From NCBI GenBank assembly GCA_037903475.1, contig JBAJFG010000545.1:992001-1056000 (forward strand): a DNA stretch of 64,000 nucleotides. The letters are read 5' to 3'. A program made the translations under genes and the position numbers. Below the pieces are notes generated by a model. That model was not told where the DNA came from and made no database searches. It saw nothing but the letters and a program-made list of their open reading frames with translations. The DNA comes from Ancylostoma caninum. Its lineage: Eukaryota > Nematoda > Chromadorea > Rhabditida > Ancylostomatidae. Shown here piece by piece: positions 1 through 13,060 of this stretch. Position 1 is the stretch's first letter, and each line of letters starts with the position of its first letter.

Positions 1-1361
1 ATATGATCACTCAAGCACAGCCAGCTCACCAAGACGTCAAGAAGACGAATAAAATTGCATTACTCATCATGTGATGAGCAATCTACTTAGCAATTCGACA
101 CAAATATCTCGTGTTCGCCCTATAGCGCACTTAGCCACACAGCACATAGCCATTGTGAATGACGTCAAATTTCAGAATTCTACCTGCTATTCATTGCTAT
201 ACCACAAAACATCAGTTATGACAAAGGCAGCACCACATACTTCCAAACAACGGATGATTCGTAGCTGAAATACATGGGCGGATGGTAGGGAAACAAATGA
301 AATCCCAGAGAAATTACACGATGCGACATAGTCCAAAATCATGACGACACCTTCAAAACACAAAGGGCACAGGAACAAATGTTAGCGCCGTGATCGTTGG
401 GTCTTTACAATATTCATGAAACAATCCTCAAAAACAACTTGTTCACTGATAGACAGCAATGTTTTCGAGAAAAGCTAAACGCTTGATCATTTATAACCAG
501 TCTGGAACTTTTCGTTAGAAGAAGTGTTGCTCACAGATCTTGGAGATTAGAGGGTAAAGCCGTGCACTTGGCCCTATTTCTAAAACAACAAGGAAGTGCA
601 AGAAGAGCCATACACTGTGGAATGGACTCTAAAGAGGTCCATTGAATGAAATACAAAGCGAAGGGATATTTTCACCACAATCATAGTGCAAAGGAAATTA
701 GCTGCTTAATGGAGGACCTACACAGTCGAGGAACCCTTTTAATGGAAGATTCCCAAAAATATTCAACTCCACTAGTACAATTTATTACTTTTAATTAAAA
801 TCAATTAATAAATATTAACTTAATACTAAAAGTAGAATAAAAGTTCGGGAGATGAACCTATAGAAACCTATAAAAAAGTCTGAAATGGCATTAGCTACCT
901 GAACTCTACCAATGTGGGCCCATCAAAGCACCACATGATCATTGCTACTATTTAGTTAAACAAGCAAAAGCTTTCCAAAGCTTCTGTGACCGTCGGAAGC
1001 AAAACAAGTGAGCAGTCATCCAGGTCCCGTCATTTTCGCATGAAAAAAGCAGAACGTCTTAAACAAATGACATGGCTCCGCGCTCTGACTCATCTTGAGC
1101 TCTTCATTTTTATTCATACTATCAAAGGTGTTCTATTACTTAATTTCGCATAAATGTCACTACATTTCATTTCTTTCCTTGATAAAAGTAATTAAGCTTA
1201 CGTCAAAATTTGCCATTTCGACTAAGAGATTCACAAATCTCTGCTTTCACTAATACTTATACCGAAACTGAAGAAAATTTCGTAGCAGAAATCATAATTG
1301 CCTTCGGAGTATTGTCACCCCTCGTTTTTTCCATTCAGGAAAGGGTATCCTGCTCGATAGC

Positions 1362-1629
1362 GTTCTGGTGGTTTCTCCGTAGGTATCAATCAAGGATGAG
1401 TGGAAATACGGCTTCAGAAGTCCTGAATTCCTCAATTCTGGCGTTATGGAAGCTCCCAATTCACAGATTTCTGAAGCACTGGCAATCGCTGAGTTATGCC
1501 AGGTCACATATGTTGTTTTTGTTTCACAAAACTTCTCATTTTCGAACTTCTCTCAACTTCCGTCTTCGAAAATTCCGGTCTTGTGTAATACTTCCACTCA
1601 TCCGTCTCCCCTGGTATCAATCCAGAACA
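1362..1629. repeat. Imperfect inverted repeat, MITE-like
   Basis: A left arm beginning GTTCTGG and containing GATGAGTGGAA at about 1396 is mirrored by a right arm containing TTCCACTCATC at about 1592 and ending CCAGAAC near 1629. The arms are roughly 80 nt and only partly matching. The same core GGAATTCCACTCATCC occurs near 9021, so this may be an old copy of a small fold-back family. Boundaries are approximate and no target duplication is clear. Confidence 0.35.
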
Positions 1630-4600
1630 CTCGCTAGCCAGGGTGCAGGCAAATGCGTACAACGTCTACAGAACAACCACATATGTGTTGATAAGTGCAC
1701 TTTCAAAAATAGATGAATGAGTAAAAGGAATGAGCTAACAATCGCCTCTCAATGTTTTCACTAAATCTTGTTCGCTTCTGGTTAATTTTCAACCTTTCTT
1801 GTGTCCAACTTTTGCCTATTTCCCAAAAGCAATGGAGCATGAAGCAAAAGCCTTAGCTTATCCAAAAAAAACATTTCATTTGTTACAATCTTCTACTTCC
1901 GCAAACGCTCCCTACTTGTAACTCATCCTCGCACAAACCCACAGGACAAAGGTGGCAGCACATCAGGCCTATACGCCTCGTTGTCCTTTTCCACTCCCCG
2001 GCTGCTCTGAACTTCCTTATTGAACCGAGCATAGCTCTCTGATGTCCCATTCTCTGGCACATGACCCGCCATGCCACTCCAGCAAACACTGCTTCGAGCG
2101 AAAGCTTGGATGTTAACATAGAATTACCTCATCACATGAACATGCAATGCTGTAACATGGCAGATGCACGAGCAGAACACGACAAAAATCAGCAGCGCAT
2201 TGCGGGACCCTATGTTTCTTATGTCGGAACTCCACTTAGAGTGTAATGCGTTCAATCAGCGGACACTGACGCAGGAGCGGCTTCTTGTCACTCAGAAAAC
2301 ACTAGAATATTCCCAGCAGGCCACTCAATTCCTCAAACCGTCGTCGAGCGGATTCCACAATAGAGAAAGTTCACAGAGCTCATGACCGGATTTCGGGAGA
2401 AGCAGGTCTGAATGAGAGCCCTTGGAGCACCCTGTCTCTGGATGAATGCGCTAGCGCTTGTACTAGTCGTTGAAAAATAGTCACATGAGCCCGTTTGTTG
2501 GGTTCAGAAGAACTGAAGACGCGTCCATACTGCATCGTTTCCAAATGGGTAGAGCTCCAAAAAGGGCAAAGCTCTAGGACAGCAGTTTCAGTGAAAGCTG
2601 AGTATGGGACGTTCAGAGAAATAAGCATTCGAATCACACCTGACGATTCACTGAAAGAAGCAAAAAGGAGTAAAAAACATGTTTCGAGAAAAAGGGACTG
2701 GATCTACCAGTTGATCCAGAATTCTCCAGTTTTTCTCACGAATCGTTCACATCCTTTTCACGAACAAAACGTCGGACATGACATTCATTATGAGAATCAT
2801 GAGGGAATCACGTGTAGGAATAATTCGTAAGCAAGCGATTATATGGAGCAAGAATATGGCCTTGTCACTTCAAGACTAACCCACTGATGGAAGGGAAACA
2901 ATGTGGAAACTTGGTGAAGTAGTTGAAGAGCCAGAAAGTGAAATAAATCGGGCAGGTATTTGCAGATGATCGCTAGTCCGGAAATACTCGTCACACAACA
3001 TCACTAATACGTGATAAAGCATGAGAAATTTCTTTTAATTGGCTAATCAAACACATTCTAAAGGAAAATCTCAGTTGATTGGAACCTTACAGTCGCGAAA
3101 GTACTAGAACTCCAGCAACTCATAAACACCTGGAATACAAGAACTTTCCGCGGTAATACTCTCTTTGTTAGAAATGTTTCAACAAACATAGGTTCTAAAC
3201 TCGGAAAATCTAGAAATAGACGTCTGAAGTCGCACTATTTTCCCATCCAAGCCAGAATTACTTCACCTTGGACCTTCTTTACCTGTTACTATATCTTACG
3301 TCGTTACCACGCCTATAGTAAAAATGAGGCCGACTTCAGACGGAACGAACTCATGGTAAGAACTAGGAAATAACAGACACTATGAACTGACACCAAAATG
3401 ATTTGAAAAAGAAACAGAAAATAACAGTGCAAGGATACATTCCATGCAGAGTCTTCTTGTTTCTCCAGGGAGAAAAGCGGAGTACAGATAGGGAACGAGA
3501 GCAGGTGTTCTATTCTAACCATTATCTCATGAGTCAACCATTCAAAACAATGGTTCAAAAGAACCTTTACTAGATTTTGGCTCCAGATGGTCTCTAACGT
3601 ACAGCTTGATCCATTTGGTTCGTCCTGATCGCGGCTATGTATGAACTCTTTTTTGAGAACAGATTGCAGTCACATGCAATGGCAGTCCCGCTACAAATAT
3701 TTCTGATGCTATAGCTTTTCACCCCATCAATACAGACAAAATACAGGGAAACTGAAAACATCATGTGAAAATCTGTGCATAAAATCAGAAATAGAATCAA
3801 GAAACAGATAGAATATTCAGCAACAAAGCAGAGGTTTCATTGCGATAGCCTAAAACAGAGAGGTAGATCGCCGGAAATAAAATGCGAAGCGCACAAAAAC
3901 GTTGCAGGAGTCCTCTCCATCAAAACAGCTTCGGCACTACCCTGTTGAGTCACACTAAATTCTCAGCAAATAATCCCTTTTGCTAACAAATACGCTTACT
4001 ACGAGAATACGCCAGACTGCAAACGAAATTCAACAGGCTACAAGCAAAAACGATGTCGGATGAACGCCTCTATAGCACGTAATTTCACAGTAGAAGTGGT
4101 ACGCCCTGCAATCCGAATCGTACATAAGAACAAAAACGAGATAAATGGAGTATCAAAAAAAAAGAAAGACTTCAACCGCTAAAAATAATAAATGAGACTG
4201 AAAATATTCATGAAATATTACCATTAATGGTCACCAGAAAGACGTCAATGCTCCGTAAAAAGGCAAGTAATCTGCCTGGAAAATTTAGGGTGAAGGAGAA
4301 GTGTTTTTTCGGACACAATGACGCAATCCACATTTTCAGGCATTACTCTTTATCCTCTATTTAATTGGTGCAATTGTACCGCATAGAATGGCAATCTCTC
4401 TATTCTAGTGACCTATGAAACCCCTCAGAGCACCACCTCAAGGCAAACACTAGGAAATCAGGATGTTTTCCAGGATGCAGGCACTTTCAGTACAACGTTT
4501 TCCAACCAAAAGAACTTGAAGTTTCGTTTGGCGAGCTGAGAAACTTACCAGGATCAATTTATTTATTATTATATTGAACATTCAACTTCTTCCAAATCCT

Positions 4601-5686
4601 AACATTCGCCTACAGTCATAACAATATCGTTAAACGTAAGTAAAGCGGGCGAAAACATTAAGCCTAATGAAGGGCACTATTCAGGAAGATAGCACATTTA
4701 CACTGCATCTCATTTCCCACTTCCAGTGGAACTTATGATTCAATATGTATACGGGGATGAAATGATCGCTAATAAATATTTACACAGACTAGGAATTCAT
4801 AAATCTACTAGTACAATCATTCAATCACACGATACAATTCCATTGTACGCAATACAAACACAATACGTGTGCCATATGTATGTGAGTGTACGCTTCACAC
4901 AATCCACAAACCTTGCTCACGTTACGGATGACAAATGGAATCATCAAACATTTTACAGGGAAGGAATTTAACGGCATGTTTCACAAACACATCTGTCCAC
5001 ACATGACATGGTGCAAGATGAAAGCAATTTGACAGTTTTTACCACTGTACAACGGAAACGCAAGTGCAGCGGTCGTTTTACTGGAACTGACAACTTCGTA
5101 TTGAGGTAGCTCAACGTAGGAGGCGTAACTAATTTGTTCTATTACACTGAGACCCACCTATTTGACAAACCGCTCAGAAAAACGGGTATGTCGCTAGGGA
5201 AGTCACTTAAGGCAAAGCGTTCCTTCAATCGCCTACCTTGTATTTCGTCTTTCACAATATTTCATGTCAATAAGATTCTAGAAAAAAATCCTGAGCGGTT
5301 GGTTTAACTCTTAAAAATTCTCATTTCCTCTACGATGACATAAGGCTATCGACTAGCCCTGCTTGACCGGACATCTATCACTGCGGGCATGACCAAGCTG
5401 CCTACAGAAAAGCATATAACTAGCAAATAAGCTAAAATTCCTCAAATTTCCCAGTTTGACACTCAAAAACAAACAACTTCTGGAAGTCTGGAGGTGCACG
5501 ATAGTTTGCTCCTTGCAGCACCATTTGAATGTTAAAATTCAGCTTATTATGACTAAAATGCTGGTGAAAATTGAAAGAGTTCTCTGCACCCCATGCCCCT
5601 AGTTCCTCTTCAAATATTACACCCCGATCCTCGCAAATGATTCATTTCGCTTCAAACACTTCCGCCGAGGCTCGAGCATCAGATGG

Positions 5687-5818
5687 TCATGAGAACAGCA
5701 AGTTTTTCCCCTTTCGTTGCGTCAGCCATTCTTCCTCCTCGTCACTCTTCGGACAGCGCAATATATTAGCAGCAGCCGCTGCGGACAAGTGCGAGCTAGC
5801 CGCCTTTCTTATGTCCTC
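5687..5818 (-). CDS. Candidate terminal exon, function unknown
   Basis: Read on the minus strand, an acceptor ending CGCTAG opens a 44-codon frame that ends in TGA at 5687. The peptide starts EDIRKAASSHLSAAAA and ends SDEEEEWLTQRKGKNLLFS, with a mix of alanine-rich, acidic and basic segments that looks protein-like. The acceptor is weak, with a stronger TTTCAG 12 nt upstream in another frame, and no partner exon was identified. The opposite strand is also open and serine-rich, so the coding strand is uncertain. Confidence 0.18.
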   Translation of the reverse strand, partial: EDIRKAASSHLSAAAAANILRCPKSDEEEEWLTQRKGKNLLFS

Positions 5819-6307
5819 CTAGCGTTCCACACTGAAATTTGAAATCGCAATTGCTCCTTCTAGAATGGCAGTAAAACTCCTGTAGATGTTCAAAAAAGTT
5901 CAGTGCAAAACGACCGAGGCAATAGGCTAGTTTTACACAACGACATAATATTCGCATAAAAATAAAGGAATGTGACTGAAGCATGGAGGAAAGGAATTCA
6001 AACAGCTATGAGGGAAAGAAGAATACTAGAAAGTAACATGAAAAGCGCACAAAATTGGGCTGCTAGATCAAAACGACCTGTTTAATTAGAAGGTCTCTCT
6101 AAGATGATGTTAGAGGCTACTAAGTGGTTACTCGTGTATACAAAAAATACGACAAATCCAAGGTCTGCTACTGAATATTGGGGAGTAAAGAGTTTAGAGG
6201 AAAAAAAGCAGCAGACCCAAAAATAAAAAAAAGAAGAAAAACCTGGTGCAAACCTAGAGTCAATTCTATAAGCCACAAGAACACCTCTATACCCAGCAGT
6301 CAGATAA

Positions 6308-6321
6308 CCCCCCCCCCCCCC
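6308..6321. repeat. 14-nt C homopolymer tract
   Basis: An uninterrupted run of 14 C residues, which is a run of G on the minus strand. It is one of four G or C runs of 13-14 nt in this window, in a genome that otherwise favours A and T. Such tracts can form G-quadruplexes on the G strand. Confidence 0.95.
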
Positions 6322-9033
6322 TCCGCCCTCGGCACACTATGTACATCCTCAAACTCTCCTAAACCGGGGCAGCTTGCGGAGGCATAGGCATCAAAGCGTG
6401 CAAAACATGTTTGCCGGCAAGCGTTTTACAAAGGGCAAGTGTGGAAAAACGCAAAGAATCCGAACGAAATATGAGGAGGAAATAAATAGAACGCAGCAGC
6501 GGCACTCAACAAAGAGAAAACATCAGGCAAAGAGGAACTTTCCTCACAATTTTCTGTAAAAATAACCCGGATAGATCCTTGTTTCTCAGAATTTCGAGGA
6601 TGAAAGAATGAATTGGTTGGAAGCAAGGAAGGAGTGCCTACTCAGAGAAACAAAAGAAAGAAAGAACTTCATTGGGAGTAGTGAAGGTAAACCTTTTAGT
6701 ACGATTAACGCGGCTGTGACAGGAGACATCCATGTCAACTGAAGAAACAATATTCGACATGCGTCCCTAGATAGATCGATAGAAAAGTGAGGAAATGAAA
6801 GATAAATGGCAACAATAATGCTTCTGCACTTCGGAGGCAAGAGAATTCTCGTGATCAAAAACGAGACCAAACCAGCACAACATCATGACAGTTAATTGCC
6901 AATCAATTGCCGTTATTCACTCATATTACCAACCTCTCACTGCCTATTAAAGCTAGTATTAAATGAATTTTCTAGAACGATCCACCAAAATCTATGAAAA
7001 ACAGTTGCTAAACTTATTTTGCCGCAAACGAGAGTAAATGACAAAGAAAAACAAGAGCACTGAGAAACTATAGAGGTTGCAAAATGAAACATGGTGAACA
7101 AATGCCACTACGACGTCGACGCCACCGAGCGACACTAACGGCCCATAAAGCGGCCAGGAATAGCCGCGGAAAGGGTCGGACATTTCTGCAAGAGCCCAAT
7201 AAGTGCGCCTTAAATTGAAGGCGCAGGCCAGTTTCCTGCGCTCCTTCTGCCCTTTAGATGCTAATTTCGAGCAAAGATGAGCAAACAGAAGTCTTTGATT
7301 ATTTTCCCCCTAAACTGTGGGAATCTGGACATTTAGTCAATAAGCCCACGAGTTTCGCCATAGCTGCAGATATGAAAAATTCCAGTGGTTGAAAGCTTTT
7401 CCCAGTGCAGTCCATCGACTAAAAACAATACCAGAACAAACTCAAATGATTTCTACTTTTCACCTTCTTGAGCGTCGGGCGCTAAGCCGCTTCCACGTGA
7501 TACTAAAGTCTTACCATCGACACTCTTATGCGATGAATGGTGATGAAATCAAAGACGAATGCTCTCAGAAAAACAACGGCGGAAATAAAACCGATAAGCT
7601 GAGGCAAAAGCATGTGAAATGTCACAGGCTGTTCCAAGGAGCGGTGCACTTTCTTCGCACTTATCTATGGAAATAAAGTGCAGCAGCCAAGGAATAGAGA
7701 AGAAATGGATATCAAACCCATGTACAACTAAAACGAATTCTAGGAAAAAAGTCCTGAAAAAAAAAACAAACAGACAAGGGTGGAGCAACAAATAGGAGTG
7801 AAGTGGAACAAAGATTTGCGTCATTTCAGAAAAAAATGAGTTGAAAAACAATTAGGTATTCATAAATACCTTAGGGGAGAGCCAAGCTGAACCAGCAAAT
7901 GCAAAAATGAAGGAAAGAAATAAGGCGTTAAAGTAAGGCTAAACGAAAGATCCTATCCAAAGCCAGGCGAACACTCTTCTGCCCTTTCAACAAAAATATT
8001 AAATGCATTACGCTCGGATGGATATATCCACAGGACAAGCAAACTATCACAAACATCTGCTTTCGGGCTATACTTTCATCAGTAAATGAGGTTGCACTAT
8101 ATGACTCGACCATCACTCTCCTCAAAAAGGAAAGGATATCATTCATCTAGCCTTCGAACTCATTCGTTTCGAGTGCAAACGCTCCATCACCACCCAAACA
8201 CTCAACATCCACAGCCTAACCATATTTATTTGCACAGGACTACTATATAACCCCTCTCTCGAGAAATACCATCACAAATAAATAATATATACTAAGACTG
8301 ACGATTTCTCAGTAAACATCAACTCACGTCTTGATAAACAGAGTCTTTAGAGGGTTGCTGACAATAAGGTGACAATTCTGTGCGGTTTCATTGGCGTACC
8401 CACTCAATAACCTGCGAACAAAGGACAAAGGCTAGTTTTTCCCTGAAGCAACTGTCAACAACGCCATTCACGCCACAGAATGACTGATACTAATGGCTTT
8501 CTTTTGAAAAAGGTAATGCACAAGTCAAACTGGAAGCCATTTACAATGCCACAAGAAAAATTCAGACAAAAGTGCACATTTCATCTTGAAGTATCTATTC
8601 GAGTTTGTTTGATCCTCCAGATCGACATAGCTCTCCTTGAAAAACGCTAAAACTGTGAGTGGTGGCGAAGAGCGCAAAAAAAAAAACCCTCAAAAATGTT
8701 TACATTGAAGCGAGCGATGAGATGAGCAGATAAAATGCTGTTCAACAACATTCAAAGCAATAAATGCTCAGTAATGTCAAACATTATCAGTTGTCAATTC
8801 CCGAAATGAAAAAAAAAACGGTACTGGTACCAAAAGTAATAATGACGAGTGCGATATGTGCTGTTTGAGGCCGCTAACCAACATCAAAACAATCGAAGAG
8901 AAGCTGCTAATAAACGCTATATTTAGCGCTCTAACAATCCCTGAGATAATAGACGGAAAAATCAAATTGCTATTATCTGTTGGGATGAAGCAAGAATCCA
9001 GGAATTTCCGAACCGGAATTCCGGAATTCCACT

Positions 9034-9086
9034 CATCCCTGAATGGAATTCCGCTTTCCGGGAGTCGGAAATTCCGTTCAGGGATG
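9034..9086. repeat. Short inverted repeat, 20-nt arms
   Basis: CATCCCTGAATGGAATTCCG at 9034-9053 is answered by its near-complement ending TTCAGGGATG at 9086, leaving about a 12-nt loop. The neighbourhood is built from repeated GGAATTCCG words (9001-9030). It resembles the core of the inverted repeat at 1362-1629. Confidence 0.6.
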
Positions 9087-9517
9087 TTACGGGCTTATGG
9101 GAAATTATCTAGACTGTGTGGAAAATTATCAAACCCAGCCCATGTCCTTGAGCTAATATTATGTCCTGAAAAAAGCCATTATTTCGAAATAATTACGAAC
9201 TTTCTCGGTTAACGATGCATCCCTCCTTGCTTCCCACTGCGAACACCTCTTGACGACACAATTTAAAGAAATATTCAGTAACGGGCTTCTTAAAATGTTT
9301 CTCGCAGCGACAAGGGCTTGGCTCAATCGAAAATTACTTAGGAAATGCAAGGAAAGGGACAAAATGAAAAATCCCCTCCTAAAAGCATTCAGTTACCATC
9401 TCCCATCACAGCAAGATGCCTAGCAAATTTTTTTGATTCGAGGAATTCGTTTGAACTACCAATCTCTATATATTCCAAACAATAGCAACAAATATCCCAG
9501 TGAGAGATATCCATATA

Positions 9518-10776
9518 CAGGGTGGTCCACATGAAGTGTGAAGGGAAAAACTACCCATAACTTCGCACCAATCAATTCAAATAGACAGTTTTTACATTTA
9601 TTTGATAGAAAAAATCCTACATGAGATCTCATGCATTTCATTCAGAATAATTCCCTTTAGCTCTGATGCAAGCATCCATTCTCTTCCGGAAATTCTTGAG
9701 GATGCGCGCGATCATTTCCGACGAGATTTCGTCCCATTCTCTCGCCAGGATTGGCTTCAGAAAATCCAGTGACTTGGGTTTGAAAGAGCAGGCTTTTTTG
9801 CTACAGAAGTGACCAGATGGAAAATCCAGGCGAGTGAGATCGAGCGAGTTTGATGGCCAACAATCCTTCGTCCAGACATCGAGAAGAACGGTTCCATTCA
9901 AGTCTCTTCTTTGCGCCGTGAGCCCAATTTTGATGGAAGGTCCATTGAATGCCTTTAGCTTTTCCTTTAGCCTGAAGTATCATCGCATCCTCCAGGATTT
10001 GCTTTAGTTCGGCATCAATTTTAGCTCCTTGTTGGACGAAAACAAGCTTGATCTTGATCAGGTCCGATATCCGAGCCGACACCATCATGAACTGTGGGAA
10101 GTGAGCTTTTTTTTTTAGCTTTATGGCTCTTATAAGAGATCCCTTCCTGTTGATTCTGCGCATTTCGGAGCGTTCAGCAGTGAATATCTTCTCATCCGTG
10201 AAGAGAATCTGGCCAAGCATGTCGTCGCGCGCAAGGGTCACCATCTTTCTGCATTTTTCTAATCTTAAGGCCTTTATTTCGTCGGTAAGGCTTCGCCCTA
10301 TGGCTAGGACACAACTCGAGATAATTTATGATGTCTTTGAATAGTTAGACGGCTTACTTTGTGATTCTTAGCTAGGTGTCTAATGTTTCCTTCAGGATTT
10401 CGGCGAAGTTTGTCTTTGATGATAATTCGAAGGGTCGAGGTCTTTGCATTTCCTTCAGATCTTCCTCTCGAACAATTTTTACTCCCTCATATCTCTTCAA
10501 AACGCTTCATGACGCGATTTGCTTGCTCCTGATGCAATTGAGCATCGTGAAAATCCGGAAAAAGCCCATTGTACTTGTACTCGTGTTTGTAGATGGCAAC
10601 TATTGCTGAACAATCCTCTAGTGATACCATCTTCGAGTGAAAACAGAGAACAAGACTGGCCACAAAAGGACAAAAGTATACGGGAAAATGAATAACAGCA
10701 TGAAAAAGCACAAAAGAGCAAACAACGTCCAAAAATTGATTTTTTGTAGCCCGTCACACTTCAGTGGACCACCCTA
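9518..10776 (-). mobile_element. Tc1/mariner-superfamily DNA transposon, decayed
   Basis: The ends are terminal inverted repeats. The left end reads CAGGGTGGTCCACATGAAG from 9518, and the right end, read on the minus strand from 10776, begins TAGGGTGGTCCACTGAAG. TA dinucleotides flank both sides (9516-9517 and 10777-10778), as expected for target-site duplications of this superfamily. The length of 1259 bp is normal for Tc1/mariner elements. The inside carries a minus-strand transposase reading frame broken by frameshifts and stops, so the copy is not autonomous. The two ends have diverged slightly, which argues for an old insertion. Confidence 0.85.
9638..10630 (-). pseudogene. Broken Tc1/mariner-like transposase
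   Basis: The minus-strand frame starts near 10630 (MVSLEDCSAIVAIYKHEY), followed by a helix-turn-helix-like region with stops. From about 10244 it reads LARDDMLGQILFTDEKIF, where the D of FTDEK matches the first catalytic aspartate of the DDE transposase fold. Near 9925 the segment FHQNWAH sits where the second catalytic aspartate block (QxDxAxxH type) is expected, with the acidic residue apparently lost. After a frameshift around 9890 a second frame supplies WPSNSLDLTRLDF, which matches the third catalytic block (PxSPDLNPxD type). At least three disruptions are needed to connect these pieces, so no active enzyme is expected. Confidence 0.8.
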
Positions 10777-11163
10777 TAGAGGGGAGACACTGCATGTCCG
10801 TATTTCATTTATTGGTAGATTCGAGGCACTCCTACAATTATGCGCAGCGAGAAAATGGCGAGTTCTAAAATTAAAAACTAAACACTGTTGGAAAATAACT
10901 ATAAAGGCGCAAAAGCATAAGCTAGACAAAGTGCGAAGTAGATAATTTATGGTTAATAAATAATAAAGTCAGGATACGTGCCATAAATTACTCAGAACAA
11001 AGAGTTTCCGAAAGTGTGACAGCAGGACTTACACAGCACCTGAAAAATGCTGCAAAATCCCAGAAGTACGAAAACAGACCTCTCAAATCATTTCCAGGGA
11101 CTATATATTTTCGCTCCCGTGCAGTGAGCAGCCTAAACGGATTACTCAGAAAACTGATTATAC

Positions 11164-11334
11164 CTGCCGTGTAAAGTGGTGTCAGCAAGAAATAACAACC
11201 AATGGCTATTCATAGCAACGGCTAGCACGCCACCTGTAATCTTATCTATTCCCCTAGGTTTGGACCTAACACTCCATAGCACAGTTAATTGTCGAAATAG
11301 AGCGGATCCCGAACAGATCATAGCCTGTAATGCA
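11164..11334 (-). CDS. Candidate exon of a membrane protein (TMEM135-like?)
   Basis: On the minus strand, acceptor CTTTGTTTTAAG and donor AG|GTATAA bound a 171-nt exon encoding 56 whole codons. The peptide contains ALFRQLTVLW, RSKPRGIDKITGG and VLAVAMNSHWLLFLADTTL. The order is a hydrophobic helix, a basic loop, then a glycine-alanine-rich helix ending in small and threonine residues. This resembles from memory the second Tim17-like half of TMEM135 (an LR...AGFLAG...ST...YL pattern), but the match is weak. No neighbouring exon with matching phase was found; directly downstream an in-frame stop follows at about 10988. It may be a lone fragment. Confidence 0.3.
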
Positions 11335-12078
11335 CTTAAAACAAAGAAAGATGAGGTAGACATTATCCACAAATAAGCAGATGGCAGTGAGATTTGATTC
11401 AGATTATATGAGAAGGGGCAAGGACAAGGAGAGGACAAATCCAGTGGAGAAACGAAAACATCTTTAATTACGCTAGCATGGCTATAAATAAATGGCTTTA
11501 GATTAAGAAAAGGGCGCCACTTCAGCCGAATTTGAACCATGACCGGAGAAGAACCAGCAGAGACCCAAAACACGACGACGCCTCTAATCTTCAGAACGAC
11601 CCGACCAAATAAACACGCTGACCAAACAAAGAATTTCGAAAATTGCGCAATCTTACGCTGCTCTCCCTGCGCTTACCTAGTACGATTCTTCGTTTATAGC
11701 GCATCTCACACCACACGCTTCATATCGCTACACTGTTCGAAGTTTCGACTCAAATAACACAAAAAGTCCAAAATCCTAGGGGAATTTTCTGACATCTAGT
11801 TAAAAACAACAATATCAGCCTGTAGAACTCGCTCACAGGAACACTTGTACCACCAACTAGCAAACAACATGGGCGTAAATTAACTGTAGCGATGAGAAAT
11901 CAAGATAACATTCCAGACCATCACTGTGTGTGTGACTAATCCTAAAACAAACAGGCAGGGTGCTTGCAGAATTTGGACAATTGGCAGCCCAGGAACGATA
12001 AAACTTGAAATTTATTAGACAATTGGGAACAGTTGGTTAACCAGCTCTCGCAAGGCATGAAATATTAACTGCGTTTAC

Positions 12079-12252
12079 TTTTTCTGTTCCGAACATGATA
12101 AAGTGTAAGAACAACAGGTTGGAATGTGCCAGATCCACTGCTACATTCCCGAGTCAAGGGTGCAAAGGAAATGCCTGGTGCTGGATAGGCAAAAAGCGGT
12201 TGGTCGCTCTTTAAACCAGCATTTTTCTTGAGAGTGACAGCAAAAGAAGATG
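12079..12252 (-). CDS. Candidate internal exon, function unknown
   Basis: On the minus strand an acceptor ending TTTGACAG and a donor A|GTAAAC bound 174 nt with an open frame (57 whole codons). The peptide includes SSFAVTLKKNAGLKSDQPLF, PAPGISFAPLTRECSSGSG and TFQPVVLTLYHVRNRK. Start phase needs one base from the previous exon, and the end leaves one base, so it does not join the 11164-11334 exon. No family was recognised. Treat as a possible exon only. Confidence 0.22.
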
Positions 12253-13060
12253 CTGTCAAACGGATATCAATAAAATAAAGCATGGACGGACATTACGAAC
12301 ATTCTAGAAGGGATATTGCCCTGGAAAATTTATGAGTATCGCAGTTCATGGTGGAAATCCAACCTTTTACATTCAGCATTTTTATTTAGCTTTATTTATT
12401 TATTCACTGAATTACTTACACTCAAAGGCGCTTCGAAAAGAAAAACAAACAGAGAGAATAGCAGCAAGGATTCCATTAATCCCATTTATTACTTCCGTCG
12501 GATATTTGCTTAGAAGACTACCCCTACAAATGGCGGATCACATGGCCGTCCTCCCACTATGACTGTGAAAAATTGTGGCAAACACTGATTAAGGCCATAA
12601 TATAGGGAAAATCAGCTTCCCAAGTGGGGCAACTAGAGTTTTTGGAAATCCAGAAACTTCCATGACAAGCCTTTCAGCAACCAAAACCAAGGGAAGGAAC
12701 AGAATCCAAAAAAAAAATGTCAGAGCAGTGTAAAGTTAGGATCTGGAACTCAGTATTCTTCCCACATATTCAGAAACACAAAAACGTCTTCCCAATCCTT
12801 CGAGAGCGAATATGAATAGGAATATCCATAAACGGTTCTGCACCAGAACGATCGCATAAAGCAGGAACGCTCCCCGCACTCCAAAGAATAACGAGAAAAC
12901 CACCGCGATCGATGCTTTTTCTACGCAACCTTCAACTCAAGCACGTACATTACTTGCTCATCTCTCGAGATAGAGTACATACCGGTGCATTAGTTGAACA
13001 TAACGACACTTGGATAGCACGTAGAACAAATCTAACGTGTTTGACTATTTTTTTCACACA

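Larger units (their letters stand above)
1..9000. other. Gene-poor stretch without a convincing gene
   Basis: I see no exon chain with matching splice phases in these 9 kb. Open frames of 60-170 codons occur on both strands but at about the number and length expected by chance in DNA of this composition. The longest, on the plus strand at 1210-1716, overlaps an imperfect inverted repeat. One candidate terminal exon (5687-5818, minus) and a 14-nt C tract (6308-6321) are listed separately. The stretch could be intron of a larger gene or intergenic; the sequence alone does not decide. Confidence 0.5.

Noticed and set aside
1210..1716. 168-codon plus-strand frame
   Set aside because: Overlaps an inverted repeat, has no splice or family support, and has hydrophobic, aromatic-rich composition like other chance frames here.
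2050..2830. Overlapping protein-like frames on both strands, including a PAN-domain-like SLDECASACTS
   Set aside because: The pieces lie in different frames without usable splice sites, and the cysteine pattern is too short to support a PAN domain.
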